NCBI RefSeq assembly: GCF_030272615.1 | Contig: NC_081412.1 | Span: 344,715,870 to 344,779,869 of the forward strand | DNA length: 64,000 bases | Direction: 5' to 3' | Source: Cryptomeria japonica | Taxonomy: Eukaryota; Streptophyta; Pinopsida; Cupressales; Cupressaceae | Shown: piece by piece, positions 24,604 through 36,548 of the stretch | How positions within the stretch are numbered: the stretch's first letter is position 1 | Layout: every line of letters starts with the position of its first letter | The notes under the pieces: model-generated | What the model was told of the DNA's origin: nothing | The model's database searches: none | The model's input: only the letters and a program-made list of their open reading frames with translations | Position numbers and translations under genes: made by a program

Positions 24604-27600
24604 TCACAAAAACTTGAAGATGTTAGCATAAGACTTCTTCAATGAGTCCAAGTGGTTGTCCCAACCTTTCTACAGATTCTCCAACACAGTTATGAATCCA
24701 GTGAACAAGTAAGATTGTACCTTTGTTGACTTTACATCTTCTAGATTACCACTAGCTAGAGCATCTTGAGTATCTTTTAGAGCACCCAGCATAATGTCCA
24801 GCTTAGGAGTAATGAGACTCCTAACTTCTCCAACTCTCCCAATTATTCTCTCTTGTTCATGGTTCAAGCTTTTAATTTTCTTAAGTATAGATATTACCTA
24901 ATTCTCATGACTGCTCAATGATACTGACAAGGGATTAACTGACTGAGATATGTGTTCAAGCTCATTCTCATGTTCCTTGGACTTTTTTTCAATATCTGCA
25001 GTGAACTTGTTCAATGATATACATGATTTATACAAGTTCCCACCTTCAGGCAATGCATCTTCCATTCTCTTCACACACTCTCCTAAAGTGGTTGTCTTTG
25101 GCAATCATCCTTTCTAAATTCTGGAGCCTCTTTGCATTGAATTCCTTTTGGATCTTTTCCTCAGCTAAATTTTTAAAAGATTCAAAAAATTTATTAATAT
25201 AATTAATCAAACTCCTTATTTATCCGGATGGAGTATCTATAGTATCCTTTTGAAAGAAGGGCATCAACTTCTCCAAAACACCGGTTGCCAAAGTTAGCAA
25301 CATGCTATCCTCAGTATGGGACCAAAAGATCCTCATTGGCCTTAGCTTGTGCAAAGGATGCAAGTTGGAGCTTTTGAATTGGGGATAGAGAGGCAAGGTT
25401 AATTGGACCTTGAATGAACTCTGGATCATTAATGACTTTCTTTCCCTTCACTATCTCAATAGTGTCTTTTGCCTCAGACTTGACTTCAACCTTAGGTTCC
25501 ATCTTCTCCTTTTTTGTATTCATAGGAACCAAAGGATTGACTACAACAATTGGAGGATTCTCAACCTTGTCCTTTCCATCATTTGCTTTCCATGTATCAT
25601 CTTCTCTAGCTTCTTACTGCACACTGAACTCTACATACTCATCAGTCTAAACTTCTAGAATAGAAGTGTCATCCATTGTCTATTCAGCTTCCAGATTGAC
25701 ATGTCATGTCTTGTCCTATTCTTTTGGATGAGGTTCTTCTTTCTCTTTAACCTCATTTACCTCATAGTGATTGTCTAACAAAAATTTTGTCAAAATATTT
25801 TCAGTCTCTTTTGCAACCTCATCTATCTTTCCTCACATGATTTTATCTACCTTGTGCTTACTGCTAAATTTGATCTTTTCTAGCTTAAGCAATCTATCTA
25901 TCTCTTTTGTAGTAATAACTGAACATAAGATGACTAATACATACTCCATCAATCTATAATCTTCTTTGTTAGTTGTCTGCCTTCTAGCATCCAAAATGTC
26001 ATACAATCTCTTGGGTATGATTATCATTAGTTTGGTCAATGCTTTACTATAAACATCTAGGTATTGTATTGTAGCCTCTTCTACTATTCTCTTGTTGGAT
26101 TCATCAAAATTGTCATACCACTAAGATAGTGGCTTCAGGTTACCATTCTTAACTACTTCATTGACAATCTCATCTAATGTTACAAGAGGAACAATAGTAA
26201 ATTTTTCGTTGTTTCATTGCCTCATCAAACTCAGATCTCTTAGGTTTCTTACCAGATCTTGTTCTACTAGAAGGCTTCTCCTTTATGATCTTAGTGTCTT
26301 ATGGAGATTTGGCCTTCACCTCCTTCACTACCTCATCAGATTCAGTCTCTTTATCATCCACAGTTACAAATCTAACTTTCTTCCTCTTCCTTTTACCACC
26401 GGTTGGCTTGATTGAAGATTTAGGCTTTCTTGTTTGCTTTGCAAGACCAAAGGAAGGGCTTGTGCCTCTAGATTGCCTTGGCTTAGACTTAGATACTTAC
26501 GGTTTAGTTTCCTTCTTCACAGTCTACTCCTTAGAGAATATTTTCCTCTCTATCTTTCCTAATGGCTTCCTTAGATATCCCCATACTTTCTGCAAAAGCC
26601 TTAACCTCTTTCTGTACCTTCTTCTAGATCACCGATTTCTTGAACTGTTGATGAAGTTTTAATCTCTTTTCCTTGTATGTACCAAACCTTTCCTCATTAA
26701 GGTCCAACGGTTTTCTCAACATGTGTTGTGCATATGGTTCCAAAATCTATTCTTTGAGCTCATATCCCATAGGCATAATCCATACCATCTGGGGCTCTAC
26801 AAATTCCATCAAACATTGATCGGTATCTTCCATTAAGCAAATGGTGTCTTGGTATTTCTCTACAATAGACTTAGAGATCATTTCCCTTTTATGCATTTCC
26901 TTCTGGAAGTTATTGAAATAACCCCAAAGATTATTATTCCTAGCTTTGGAGTCACCACATCTGTATAGGTGTTCCTGGATTTGAACTCCTACAGGTCTAT
27001 CAAATGCCTATTGCACTTGCCCAGTACCCAAAACCTCCTGCACAAAGTAGAAAAATAGACATAGAAGCAATCTGTCGAACTTGAAAGGATGTTTCTTATT
27101 TTCTTTGATCTTCTTAATATTCTTGATAAGCTCACTCCAAAGCAACTCATAAATATCATACTTCTTATTCTCTCTCATCATCTCATATACAACATAAATG
27201 GCAATATCAGAAATAGAATTTTCTCTGCTAGAATAATATATTTTGTACCTAATGATCATTGATATTAACTTGATATCGTTCTCCAAGATATCATCAATTG
27301 TCATTGCTTGTTTGTCAAATTTTGACTCTGTTGCATTGATCACAATGTCATTCTTCACAGCCTTTAGGGATGGTAGTTCTCCAATTGCATATAAACCAGT
27401 TACGGGTTGAACGGTTGTCTTGTTGATTTTGTGAGTCTTATCCAACCATATAAATTCACCATGTACTTAGCTCAAGATGAACTAGATCCATTCCTATTTA
27501 TAGAACATTGGAAATCTGATGAACTGCGCAAAACTCTTCTTTTCCAATCCTCAAAATTCTAGTTTCATCATCAAAATTTTATCTGCTAGTTGATTATTGT

Positions 27601-27811
27601 ATAGATTCAACATTTCTAATATACCCAATTCCTCAATGGGGCAATGCGTGTATACCCTAGTGTCTACAATATGAAGTACTTCATAGGGAATCGATAAAAA
27701 TGCACTTTTAGGGTCATCCTCCATGGAAATGAAAGGATGATTCTTGAATCTTGGACGTGCACGCTCAGTGATTTCAATGACCAAAGGAGTTGTAGTACCA
27801 GACACAGCCAT
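24604..27811 (-). pseudogene. ORF2 of copy 2: large conserved protein of unknown function
   Basis: It starts at MAVSGTTTPLVIEITERARP (27811), which aligns with the N-termini of copies 1 and 3; the shared pattern continues with FLSIPYEVLHIVDTRVYTHC. The span is about 1,069 codons and ends with GWDNHLDSLKKSYANIFKFL before the TGA at 24604. Between these are a conserved globular part (to about 26600), a Lys/Pro/Glu-rich middle (26500-25250) and a C-terminal coiled coil (25100-24670). At least two frameshifts (phase changes between 27008 and 26039, and between 25311 and 25104) and many stops are present. Same unknown family as copy 1. Confidence 0.8.
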
Positions 27812-28199
27812 CTTATCAAATTCAAATTTCAAACTTCAACCAAAAAGGGGTTTCACTGTTAAATACCTTTCAACTAGATGCAAGACCACTCACCAAATCT
27901 AGATATTGCTTCAAAATCTCTGCAAATTCTCCTTTACTATGCTCTTATGTTCTTTCGCTTCGAATGAAAAATGAGAAATGAATGGTTAATTCTTCTTTTA
28001 TCCTTCGCATACCTAACTTTTCACTATAATAAATATACTTAACCATAATACTTTTGAATACTCTGCATTTCACACAAAACTTCTGCGGACCTTCATATCA
28101 GCTCGAACTCTTTTGGAAATCCATCATAGATATCTATGATCATCCCACACATCTCTGCAACCTATCAGAACTAGGTACAAATCTCTAATGGGGGGTTTA

Positions 28200-29344
28200 A
28201 AATCTTTTCATGAAAACCTCCCCCTAAAGCTGGCCCATTCATTGCATTATCATCACTTTTCTTCACCAAGTCTTCTTCATCTGGTCTTTGATCTCATCAA
28301 CTTTTTCTTTTCCTTTATCATCTGCCTTCACATTCTTATTCTTATCTTCCTAACCTCTCCTACTCTTGTTTCTACTTCTATAATACTTATAAATGTGACT
28401 AGATTTGTTGCAAGCATAGCAAACAATATTTCCTTTCATAGGTTTGAAGATCATCTAATTTCTCCTTGATTTGCATTGATTAGCAGCATGTCTAAATCTA
28501 CCACATGCATATCCTATGACATTTATCCTATTCTAAAATTTAGTCATCACACTTCTACATACATTCGCCTTATGACAATATTTATGTCATTTGAAACATT
28601 GACTGGTAAAAGATGGACCATTATTGTTTATCTTATTTCTGCATTGACTAGCCATATGACCAAATTTATTACAAACAAAATAGTTACCATTGATTTTATG
28701 AGCATTAGATTGCCTTACCGGAGGCCTTCTTGAGTTGTTCTTATGTTGAGATGACTTGGAGCTTTCACCTTTCTCAAATCCAAGACCTTGAGTATCATTA
28801 AGACTCTTTTGACTTGAAAGCATCTCATCTAGTCTGGCTGAGTTGATTCGGAACTTCTCCTTGTACTCATTTGCAACATCAAGATCATATTTGAGAAGGA
28901 GAACCTACTTTCCAAGATATTCCTCATGTTCTCTAGCATTTTGAAGGTTAATCATCAATTGTCCATTATCATTCTCAAGTTTGCAACATTCGTCATATTT
29001 TTCTTTTAAGGTCTGAGAAATTTTATCCTCATTCTTCTTCCTTTCTTCAATCTCCCTTGTCAATTTCATCATAATGGATTCCATTTCATTCTTCCAAACT
29101 ACATTAGCTCTAGAAAGTTTGTCAGATTCTTTTGTATTTTCATTTAGGGCTTCGTCATCAATGCTTTGAGTTGATCAACAAGATCTTTTATGTTTTCCTT
29201 GGACTTAATCAGTTGCTCTTTTAATGTTTAAACAAAATTTTCAGCATACTTGAGATTTGTTTTCAATTCTCAGACTTCAGCTTTGGACTGATCAAGATCA
29301 TCAAGTACAACAAGTAGCTATTGTCTAAGACCACTGGAATCCAT
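28200..29344 (-). pseudogene. Gag-like ORF1 of copy 2
   Basis: The ATG at 29344 (MDSSGLRQ) follows the primer site by about 55 bp. Roughly 170 residues of coiled coil with stops precede a GLGFEKGESSKSS linker near 28780 and a row of zinc knuckles: YFVCNKFGHMASQC (first Cys changed to Tyr), CFKCHKYCHKANVC (intact), a third lacking its first Cys, and CYACNKSSHIYKYY (last Cys lost). A basic KGKEKVDEIKDQMKKTW tail follows, matching the tails of copies 1 and 3. It would have packaged element RNA. No protease is fused to it. Confidence 0.8.
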
Positions 29345-29398
29345 TAAAACACCTTCCCAGATCTTCCTCAAGTTGTTAGGCTCCTTCCGAGGAACTTA

Positions 29399-29410
29399 GC
29401 TCTTATACCA
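29399..29410 (-). other. Primer binding site of copy 2
   Basis: The minus strand reads TGGTATAAGAGC two bases inside the 5' LTR, one base different from the initiator Met tRNA primer site TGGTATCAGAGC. Confidence 0.8.
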
Positions 29411-29412
29411 AT

Positions 29413-30495
29413 TGTTGGAATCAAGGAACACTGAGAGGAAGGGGTGAATCATTCTTCAACAATTTTCAACTTTAATAACCAGATCTTTCAACCACTTAAT
29501 ACAAATGAAGAAAAATAAAGTGCAAAAACACAAAACCAAGATCAACAACACCATAACACAAAGAGTTTTATGTGGAAACCCAATTAAGGTTAAAACGACG
29601 ATGGGTTTCAAACCCACAATATTAATATACTCTGCTAAGAGTATAAAAATATTACATAAGGGGAATGCACATGTATTCAGGCACACTACCTAGAGCTCGC
29701 TGCTCAATTTACAATAAGGGCTACAACCCAAAAGGCTCACTGCCTTAAAAAATCATTATAAGAGGTACAAGAAGGTTTGAACTATTTAATAGCATCAACA
29801 AATGCTTGAGTATAGTTCATGTTAAGCACAAAATGCATAATCACACTCTACCCTGCTACTCTTCTCTATTTTAATATTCTGCATTATATCAGAGCACCAA
29901 TATTCCAACCACACATGTGAAACTATGCACAATCACTCATACACTTCACACATAACCATCACTCTACTCAATGATCAAATCTATTGATCTAATATATATG
30001 CAACATCAAATTAGATTGATTCCATGTCAGCCCAAAAACTACATAACACACAAATGAAATATGTTACCCAATTTGTCCCAAACTGATCCAAAACAACCAA
30101 GCTGACCAAAACAAAATATCCATAGGCTTCCCATATGTCAGCTAAATAACCTTGAACCTGCAAACAATCACTAAAATCACTCTGCATGATCTACACAACA
30201 AATCTTCACACGTTACTACCACAAAATATTGTTCTACCGGATCTTCCAACTCAACCAAAACTTATCACTAGAGGCCACAATGCTTTTCCAAGATCCACTA
30301 CACAAAATACTCAACACAACTAATATGCCAACCAAAATACTGTACACTATCGGATAACCTATTCTTCTCATCAAACCTCACTGGACCTCAATCAATCTTC
30401 CAGAATGAATGAATCATGAACTGGGGACTGGATATATGACTCAAGTTGCCATCAATGACAACATATTATCAACAATGTAGTGTCTCTTGCCAACA
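29413..30495 (-). repeat. 5' LTR of copy 2, complete (1083 bp)
   Basis: On the + strand it runs from TGTTGGAATCAAGG to CTTGCCAACA, with TGTTGG/CCAACA inverted ends. It holds no supported gene; frames in it are short and not shared with other copies. Confidence 0.88.
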
Positions 30496-32945
30496 CATAT
30501 GCCTTAATGTGTATCCTCTTTGTCAGATCAATATGTAGATGTGAGTATCCCAAATCCTTAATCAAGTTGAGTGTACATATGTTTTAACCAACTCCACCAT
30601 CTATCAACAGTCTTCTTACTTTTTTCTTATGGATTAAAACTTCTAATTGTAGTGGATCATTATGTAAAGGCTTGTCTGTAGAAACATCTCAATCTGTGAA
30701 AGAAAAGCGGGTAGGAGCAGCCAAATTTCCAACCATGGATTGGAAAGTGTTTTCATCTATATCCCAAGCAACAACTGAGTCTTGAAGAGCCTTGTTTAAA
30801 ATAGCCCTATGATTTGGTGATATTTGGAGCAACTCAAAGAGTGATATCTATGTCAGGGTCTTTTTTAATTGATCAACCATATTGTAATTTCCTGATGTTG
30901 GAGGTGGATTAGAAGGCACTCCTGGTAATGTTACTTTTGACTGACATGTAATTACTGCACAATCTCTATTTCTTGAATTTATGGTGATGGTAGAAACTAT
31001 ATCATCTCTTGCACTGAGATTATTTAAGGTATAATCATATGCAACCTTGGTATAATTTGTCGCATTATCTTGTGTCCCTAATTTGGAAGCCTTTCCCTTA
31101 TTATGTTTGACAAAGGGATGTTTAAAGTTAGTATGATTTATATTAGTTGATCCCTTATTGGTGTCTATAGTTATGTCACCTTAGTCTATAAGATCCTAAC
31201 TCTTTTTTTTTAGTTTGTAACAACTTGATGTCTTGTGGCCTTTTGTGCAATGGTAATCATAGAAGTCATTGTTGTTCCACTAGGTTGGTTTGAAAAGACC
31301 TGGTTTGTACACTCTAATTTCTGGCAAAGTGATTACATTAGTCTGTATCAACTTCTTAAGTAACAATTCAATAGGTTCTCCAAGTGGTGTGTAATTTCTT
31401 CTTGGAATGTTAATCCTTGGAAGATTTGCATTAGTTGATTGTAAGTCATTTGCGTTTGTTGAAGCTGCATTTTTTTTTTGAAACTGATTTTTGTTTGATG
31501 ATTGGATTGGTCCTTGTAATGACATCACCGATTGAGCCCTATTCACTACCTAAGCATCCACAACCCCATCATTAGTCACATTTTTGTTCTTTGACCCAAA
31601 TTTTGGCCTTTCATTGTTTGTATTGTTAGTTGAACCAACATATTTTAAAATGCCTTTCTCTATAAGCCCTTTCTCACATTTTAAGGCCTTTTCAATAATT
31701 TTCTTGAATGAGGAAAGACACTACATTTTTATTAGATACTTGATCTGAGGAATTAGGTTTTCTGTGAAAATATCAACTTGCTCAATTTCTAGGATGTGAC
31801 ATTGGCATCAACGGTACAAAGATCTCCACCATTGCAGAAATAATGCAAAAGTTTCATTTTCTTTTTTCTTTTTAACACATAGATCCATTAAAGTTATTGG
31901 GGTATCAATGTTGTGTGAGAAATTACTATAAACTGTTCAACTAAATCACCCCATGATGCAATCTTTGGTGGAAGATGTGAGAACCATTCCAAAGAAGATC
32001 CTCCAAGACCTTTGGGAAAAACCTCATCAAGTATGTATCCTCATAATAAACCTCAATGCAAGCTATGAAGAATTCTCATATATGATCCCTGGGATCACCT
32101 TTTCTTCTATATCTATCAAACTTGAGTGTTTCAAAATGAGGGAATTCTGACATGTATAGCATGTGATCAAAAGGGTATGGATGTAAATCTTGCATTGTAT
32201 ATTTTTTCTTTTCATTTCCCGAATGTATGCTTATCATTTGTTGTTGAAGAGTTTGTATTTGTTGATCAAGGATCTTTGTTTGAGTTAAAGGTACATTATG
32301 TGTGTATGCATTACCAACAAATGGATTAGTGTTAGTGTATACTAGCAGTTGTTAGAATGTTAAAAAATTGTTCCCTTGACTATTTTGGGTCCCATTGGGC
32401 AGAGTAAAGTAAGAAAATTGCATGCTAAATGAGCTAGTGGGACCTGGATTTGTATTTTGATGAATATAAGTCGATCCAATTAAATGTGAAATGAGAAGTT
32501 GAGTTGTAGTTGTTGAGTGTGAAACTTGTGACGCTTGTGTTTGAGTGTTTATAGTTGATGTTGTCATGCCAGATTGTGAGCTGGTAGTTGAAACTAAAGT
32601 TTCTTGAGTTGACAAGATTGGTGCACTTTGAGTAACATTTTGTGTAGAAATTGAAGCTGCAACTTGTGTTTGACTAATACTTTGACTTAAGGTAACACCA
32701 GGTCATAAAATCATTGTAACATCAAATTTTTGGGTTAACTTGGCACCGTTTTGCAATAATGGGGAAAGATACCTATCCCTGTCATTATTTATAAGCGCAT
32801 TGAGAATTAAGATTTATGGATCTTGTTGGGAAGCCTTGGTCTCTTTGCATGTCAAATTTTGCTAAACTTCTTCTATCAAAGGCATAGTGTTAAAGTTTAA
32901 TTGTCTACGGGGTTGAGTGTTCGATACATCCATGTTTGGATCCAT
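30496..32945 (-). pseudogene. Gag and protease of Tat-like element A
   Basis: The frame starts MDPNMDVSNTQPRRQLN at 32945. A Ser/Thr/Gln-rich N-terminal part (32615-32352) is followed by the retrotransposon gag core (EFPHFETLKFDRYRRKGDP near 32130, then LGGSSLEWFSHLPPKIASW near 31990), and a zinc-finger-like region (FYDYHCTKGHKTSSCYKLK near 31270). Toward 30600 comes the aspartic protease region with RRLLIDGGVG and NICTLNLIKDLGY; DGG replaces the usual DS/TG, a form I know from plant Tat-like elements. The frame is then cut at 30496 by copy 2. Several stops and frameshifts are present. Confidence 0.85.
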
Positions 32946-33108
32946 CTTACTTTTTGCCTTTTGTGATTTTGTGATGGGCATTTAAGGACTCTAATGATGA
33001 ATCTAAGACCTATGCAAGACTTATGATGCACCTAAAATGAAAATGATGAACTTGTAAGACTAAATGAAAGACCTAAATTTAGGGCTATCTAAAAATGTAG
33101 ATGCTCTA

Positions 33109-33354
33109 CTAAGGATTTGGACAATGAGGTTGTTGTTGAGGACATTGTTGAGGATGTTGTTGTTGTCGTAGTGTAATTATTTCAAGTGCTTGTTGAACAC
33201 GTTCTTGTTTTGCCTCTCTTTCAATTCGGATGCCCCTTCTATACTCTTGGTTTATTTCAAACTCAACTCCCATGTATTGAGGAGCACTTGTTTTTAACTT
33301 CCAAGCCAAGTTATCTAACCCATCAATAATTTCTCGTTGATCGTCGTTTGGCAC
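33109..33354 (-). CDS. Small Gln-rich ORF upstream of gag in element A
   Basis: This 81-codon frame begins MPNDDQREIIDGLDNLAWKL and ends in a Gln/Pro/His-rich tail. It lies about 160 bp before the gag ATG in a different context with stops between. It may be a detached gag N-terminus or an independent leader ORF. I do not recognise it. Confidence 0.35.
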   Translation of the reverse strand: MPNDDQREIIDGLDNLAWKLKTSAPQYMGVEFEINQEYRRGIRIEREAKQERVQQALEIITLRQQQHPQQCPQQQPHCPNP

Positions 33355-34754
33355 TAGATTGGGTTGTTAAAATGGGAACAAACCATCACCTAGTAGACCC
33401 ATTCTGATACATTTTATGACTCCTATAATGAATATGCAACTAGGGGAGGACTGTGAAAGATGTAAATGGAGACCATGTAAGGACTAAAATAGGGATTATG
33501 ACGACTGTGCAAGGACTTATACAAGGATTATGAGGATGTAAATAAGGACTATATGAGGATAATATAATGACTATATGAGGACCATATGAGGACTATATGA
33601 TGACTATATGAGGACTACCTATGGTCGCAAAAAAGATAAGATGTTCTATTTTGCTTTGTGATGACCTTATTTTTTATTGTTTGTTGTTTTGGATGAACTA
33701 TTTGAGGACAAGATCTTGTTTGACTGACAACTTTCTAATTTCTAGAACACAGTTTTCAGATGAGTATGGCCAAATGAATTATTTTTTGATACACTCTGAG
33801 AATCCAAATGAGTTCTTGGGCATGCCAGTTTCTCTTACCCCGAATATCAAAAGATCTTATCATCAAGGATTTTCTGTCTCATTAAGCAAGGTACATGAGA
33901 GGTATCTACGGGGTACGATCTGCATGCCCTAAATCATCAAAAGTAAAGATTTGGGCTACTAAATTTGGTTCCTAGTGGGGGAAATTTTGAGGTAAATTAG
34001 GTGGCTAGCTCATTTATGAGATATCCCATCCTGTAGAACACAGGTTTTTACACCTCTAGCAAACAAGCACCTGGGGATTTTGACTTTTGTTAAGACCACA
34101 AAAGTATTTGAATGTTGATACTAAGGGAAACTATCGATATAACATAGTGGCACCAGTTGATATATGGTTTTCACCAAAATCATAAATATTTATATAGCAG
34201 ACCGAAAGAAACTACCGCTTGGGTCATTCCCTTCCAGAACCAGCGGGGTTCCAAAAGGGAGGCCCTAATTTCTAAAAAGTAAAATTTTGAGAATCATTAA
34301 CACTTTTTTCTTGCACCTAGGTCCACGAAAGCCAAGGGAGAGGATAGTGTGTGTTAAAAATAGGACTACTCTAGGCACAAAAAGTTATCTTTCCTTAAGA
34401 TATTGCAATGTGCGCTAAACTAAACATAAGCTAGATTCACATCTCTTTTAAAACACAAAACTAAGGTGTGAGATACGCATGTTCATGTCAATTTTAAGCA
34501 CCAAATCCAAAATTAAATTCATGCATGTCCATTTTAATTGCATTGCATGTCAATTTTAAGAACCAAATCCAAAAGTGAGTTCACACATGTCAATTTTAAG
34601 CACCAAATCCAAAAGTGAGTTCATGCATGTCAATTTTAAGCACCAAATCGAAAAGTGAATTAACTCTAAAGGATTATGCAATCACGCATGTTATTAATTT
34701 CAACAAAAAATCTTGGACTGATAGGGCCTTCTTTGTTTCCTCGCCACATGCTTT
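33355..34754 (-). other. Leader region of element A; no gene; two tandem arrays
   Basis: No ORF is supported. It contains a ~14-bp GACTATATGAGGA-type repeat (33546-33618) and the 40-bp array at 34484-34665. A primer-site candidate on the minus strand near 34225 (TTGGAACCCCGCTGGTTCTG) is weak. Confidence 0.45.
34484..34665. repeat. 40-bp tandem repeat, about 4.5 units
   Basis: Units of CATGTCAATTTTAAGCACCA plus 20 more bases start at 34484, 34524, 34546, 34586 and 34626. Spacing is 40 bp except for the second unit, which is cut to 22 bp. The last three are nearly identical, so amplification was recent compared with the element. Confidence 0.92.
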
Positions 34755-35585
34755 AGATAGAAGGATCAGAAATACCAAAAAACCAGAACAACACAGAAAA
34801 ACCAAAAACAGAAAGCTTACAATTTTATTCAATGAATGTGACACAGTAATTAAATGAATGTGACACCTTATTTAAACCAATGTGAATTAATGAAAACACG
34901 AATGCAAATTTTTCACATAACGATTGAAAAATGCTATCAGAACTAATACGACAAGAAGACATGATGAATGCAAAATTACAAACAAAATTTTAAAAAAGAT
35001 GAAGAGACCTGCAAAACAGAAAGTTATTCTAAAATAGGATTAACCATTATCTCATCTTCGTTCATCATGTTGTATTTCATAATGTAAGCATGCACCCGAC
35101 TATGGTATTTAGAAAGGGCAATTTATTCTTCTATCTCCTATATTCTCCTTTCTGTTTTTAACATTCGTTGGTAGTATTTTTTTTGTCTTTTCTGCTCTAC
35201 CTTTCTCCTAGAACCTGAAATTTTAAACCTTACTTTTCCTGCCATAAGATTGGATACATGTTAAGCAGCATATGAAGGTAATATGGAAAATTCTAGAACT
35301 AAACAAACTAAACACAAAATTATATGGAAAAACTAGATCACAAACACGAATGAAAAATCTAAAAGAACTAATATCTATGCTACACGAATACAAAATTAGT
35401 TAATGACGAATGTGACATGGTGATAGCACAAAATCAAATTTCTATATGAATGAATGCAAATTTCTGTAAGAGTGATTGCAAAATTTTATAAGGACAGATG
35501 CGATATGGAATGTGAACGAATGTGAAATAACTAACTACACCTACAAAATTCCATATAGAACCTGCAAACCTGCAAAAATCCATAC
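34755..35585 (-). repeat. Partial 5' LTR of element A
   Basis: Similar to 19720-20430, with the same small MAGKVRF ORF start at 35245 and the same short GAATGTGA/GATTGCAA repeats. Similarity ends near 35585, so roughly the U3 half is missing, replaced by the sequence leading into the Helitron relic. Confidence 0.55.
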
Positions 35586-36548
35586 AATGAGTTAATTTGA
35601 AATGTTTGAAAACTTGGTTAATAAGATATACATTGAATCAATTTAATGTAATAAAATCAAGAACTTATCGATTGAATCTAATAAATCTTTGCTTTTAGTT
35701 GAATAATCAATTTTTTTGTTTTGATGACAATGCACTTAATCCTTTGTTCATCATTAAAGGTCTCTTTTTTCACTTGAAGTTTAAATATGTATTTCTTGAA
35801 AAGGACCTTTTGTATAATTTCTCCAAACTTGACATCATCTAATTGTTCATGCTTCAATTTGTTTAATTTTTTTTTTGTAATACCCATAATTTCTTTTGTT
35901 GCTTCTTCAAAAGTTGTAACTCAAGTGAAACCAATATGGTCTTGCAATTTGCATTGAATCATATATCTATAATTTCACAAATTTAGGAATATTCTTATCA
36001 CATCTTCCACAATACCATATGAATGTTTAATATCACATAAGTTGTATAACTGATCCACTATTTTAAACAATGTGCAATGCCAAATTAGTGTCCTTTTATG
36101 GTGTAACTTCCATAATTGTAATTGATGTTTGTTCTTCAGCATGTCTAATTTCCAAAATTCAAAATTTATTCATGTTGACTTTTTATATGTAATAACTTAC
36201 TTTCTACTATCCTATAATTTGATCTTGCCCTTTGAGGGATCTTGATAATCAAAAAGTGCTAGATACAAAGGAAACCAAGTCTATTTAGTTTTATAACTTT
36301 ATATTTTATGTATACATCATCAAATTTATTATATTACAAATGTTATATTGTTGTTTGATAGTAATCTAAATTAACTTCTATTTTGAAATCTTCCTTTTGT
36401 AATTTTCTTGTATGCAAAATGCAATTGCTATCAAATATAAATAGGTTTACCATTCTTCCACTTTAATTTTCCAAGTGGACAAACTTCTTGGCTACAACAT
36501 TGCTCCAAAAATAAGTCATTTAATTTATGTTGAATATGATTTTTGTTA
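35586..36548. other. No gene seen; AT-rich stretch
   Basis: Very AT-rich sequence without a supported ORF. It may be the 5' non-coding part of the Helitron relic to its right, but no Helitron terminus was identified. Confidence 0.4.

Larger units (their letters stand above)
24033..30495 (-). mobile_element. Non-autonomous copia-like LTR element, copy 2 (minus strand, inside element A)
   Basis: Read right to left: full 5' LTR (30495-29413), primer site, gag-like ORF1, ORF2, polypurine tract, and a 3' LTR of which only the first ~336 bp remain. The interior has no pol motif. It lies between the protease and RT parts of element A. The bases beyond the 5' LTR are CATAT; the matching flank is lost with the deleted LTR end. 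Confidence 0.88.
19720..35585 (-). mobile_element. Tat-like Ty3/gypsy element A, minus strand, split by copy 2
   Basis: Read right to left: partial 5' LTR (about 35585-34755), leader with tandem repeats, small ORF, gag with protease, then the 6.5 kb copy 2 insertion, then RT, gypsy RNase H and archaeal-type RNase H, then the 3' LTR. The gag-protease part stops at 30496 and the pol part resumes at about 24032, as expected for one element split by an insertion. Integrase is absent. Dual RNase H places it in the Tat lineage. Confidence 0.75.

Noticed and set aside
34484-34665. CRISPR-like array
   Set aside because: Units are contiguous with no unique spacers, and the sequence is from a plant-type genome.
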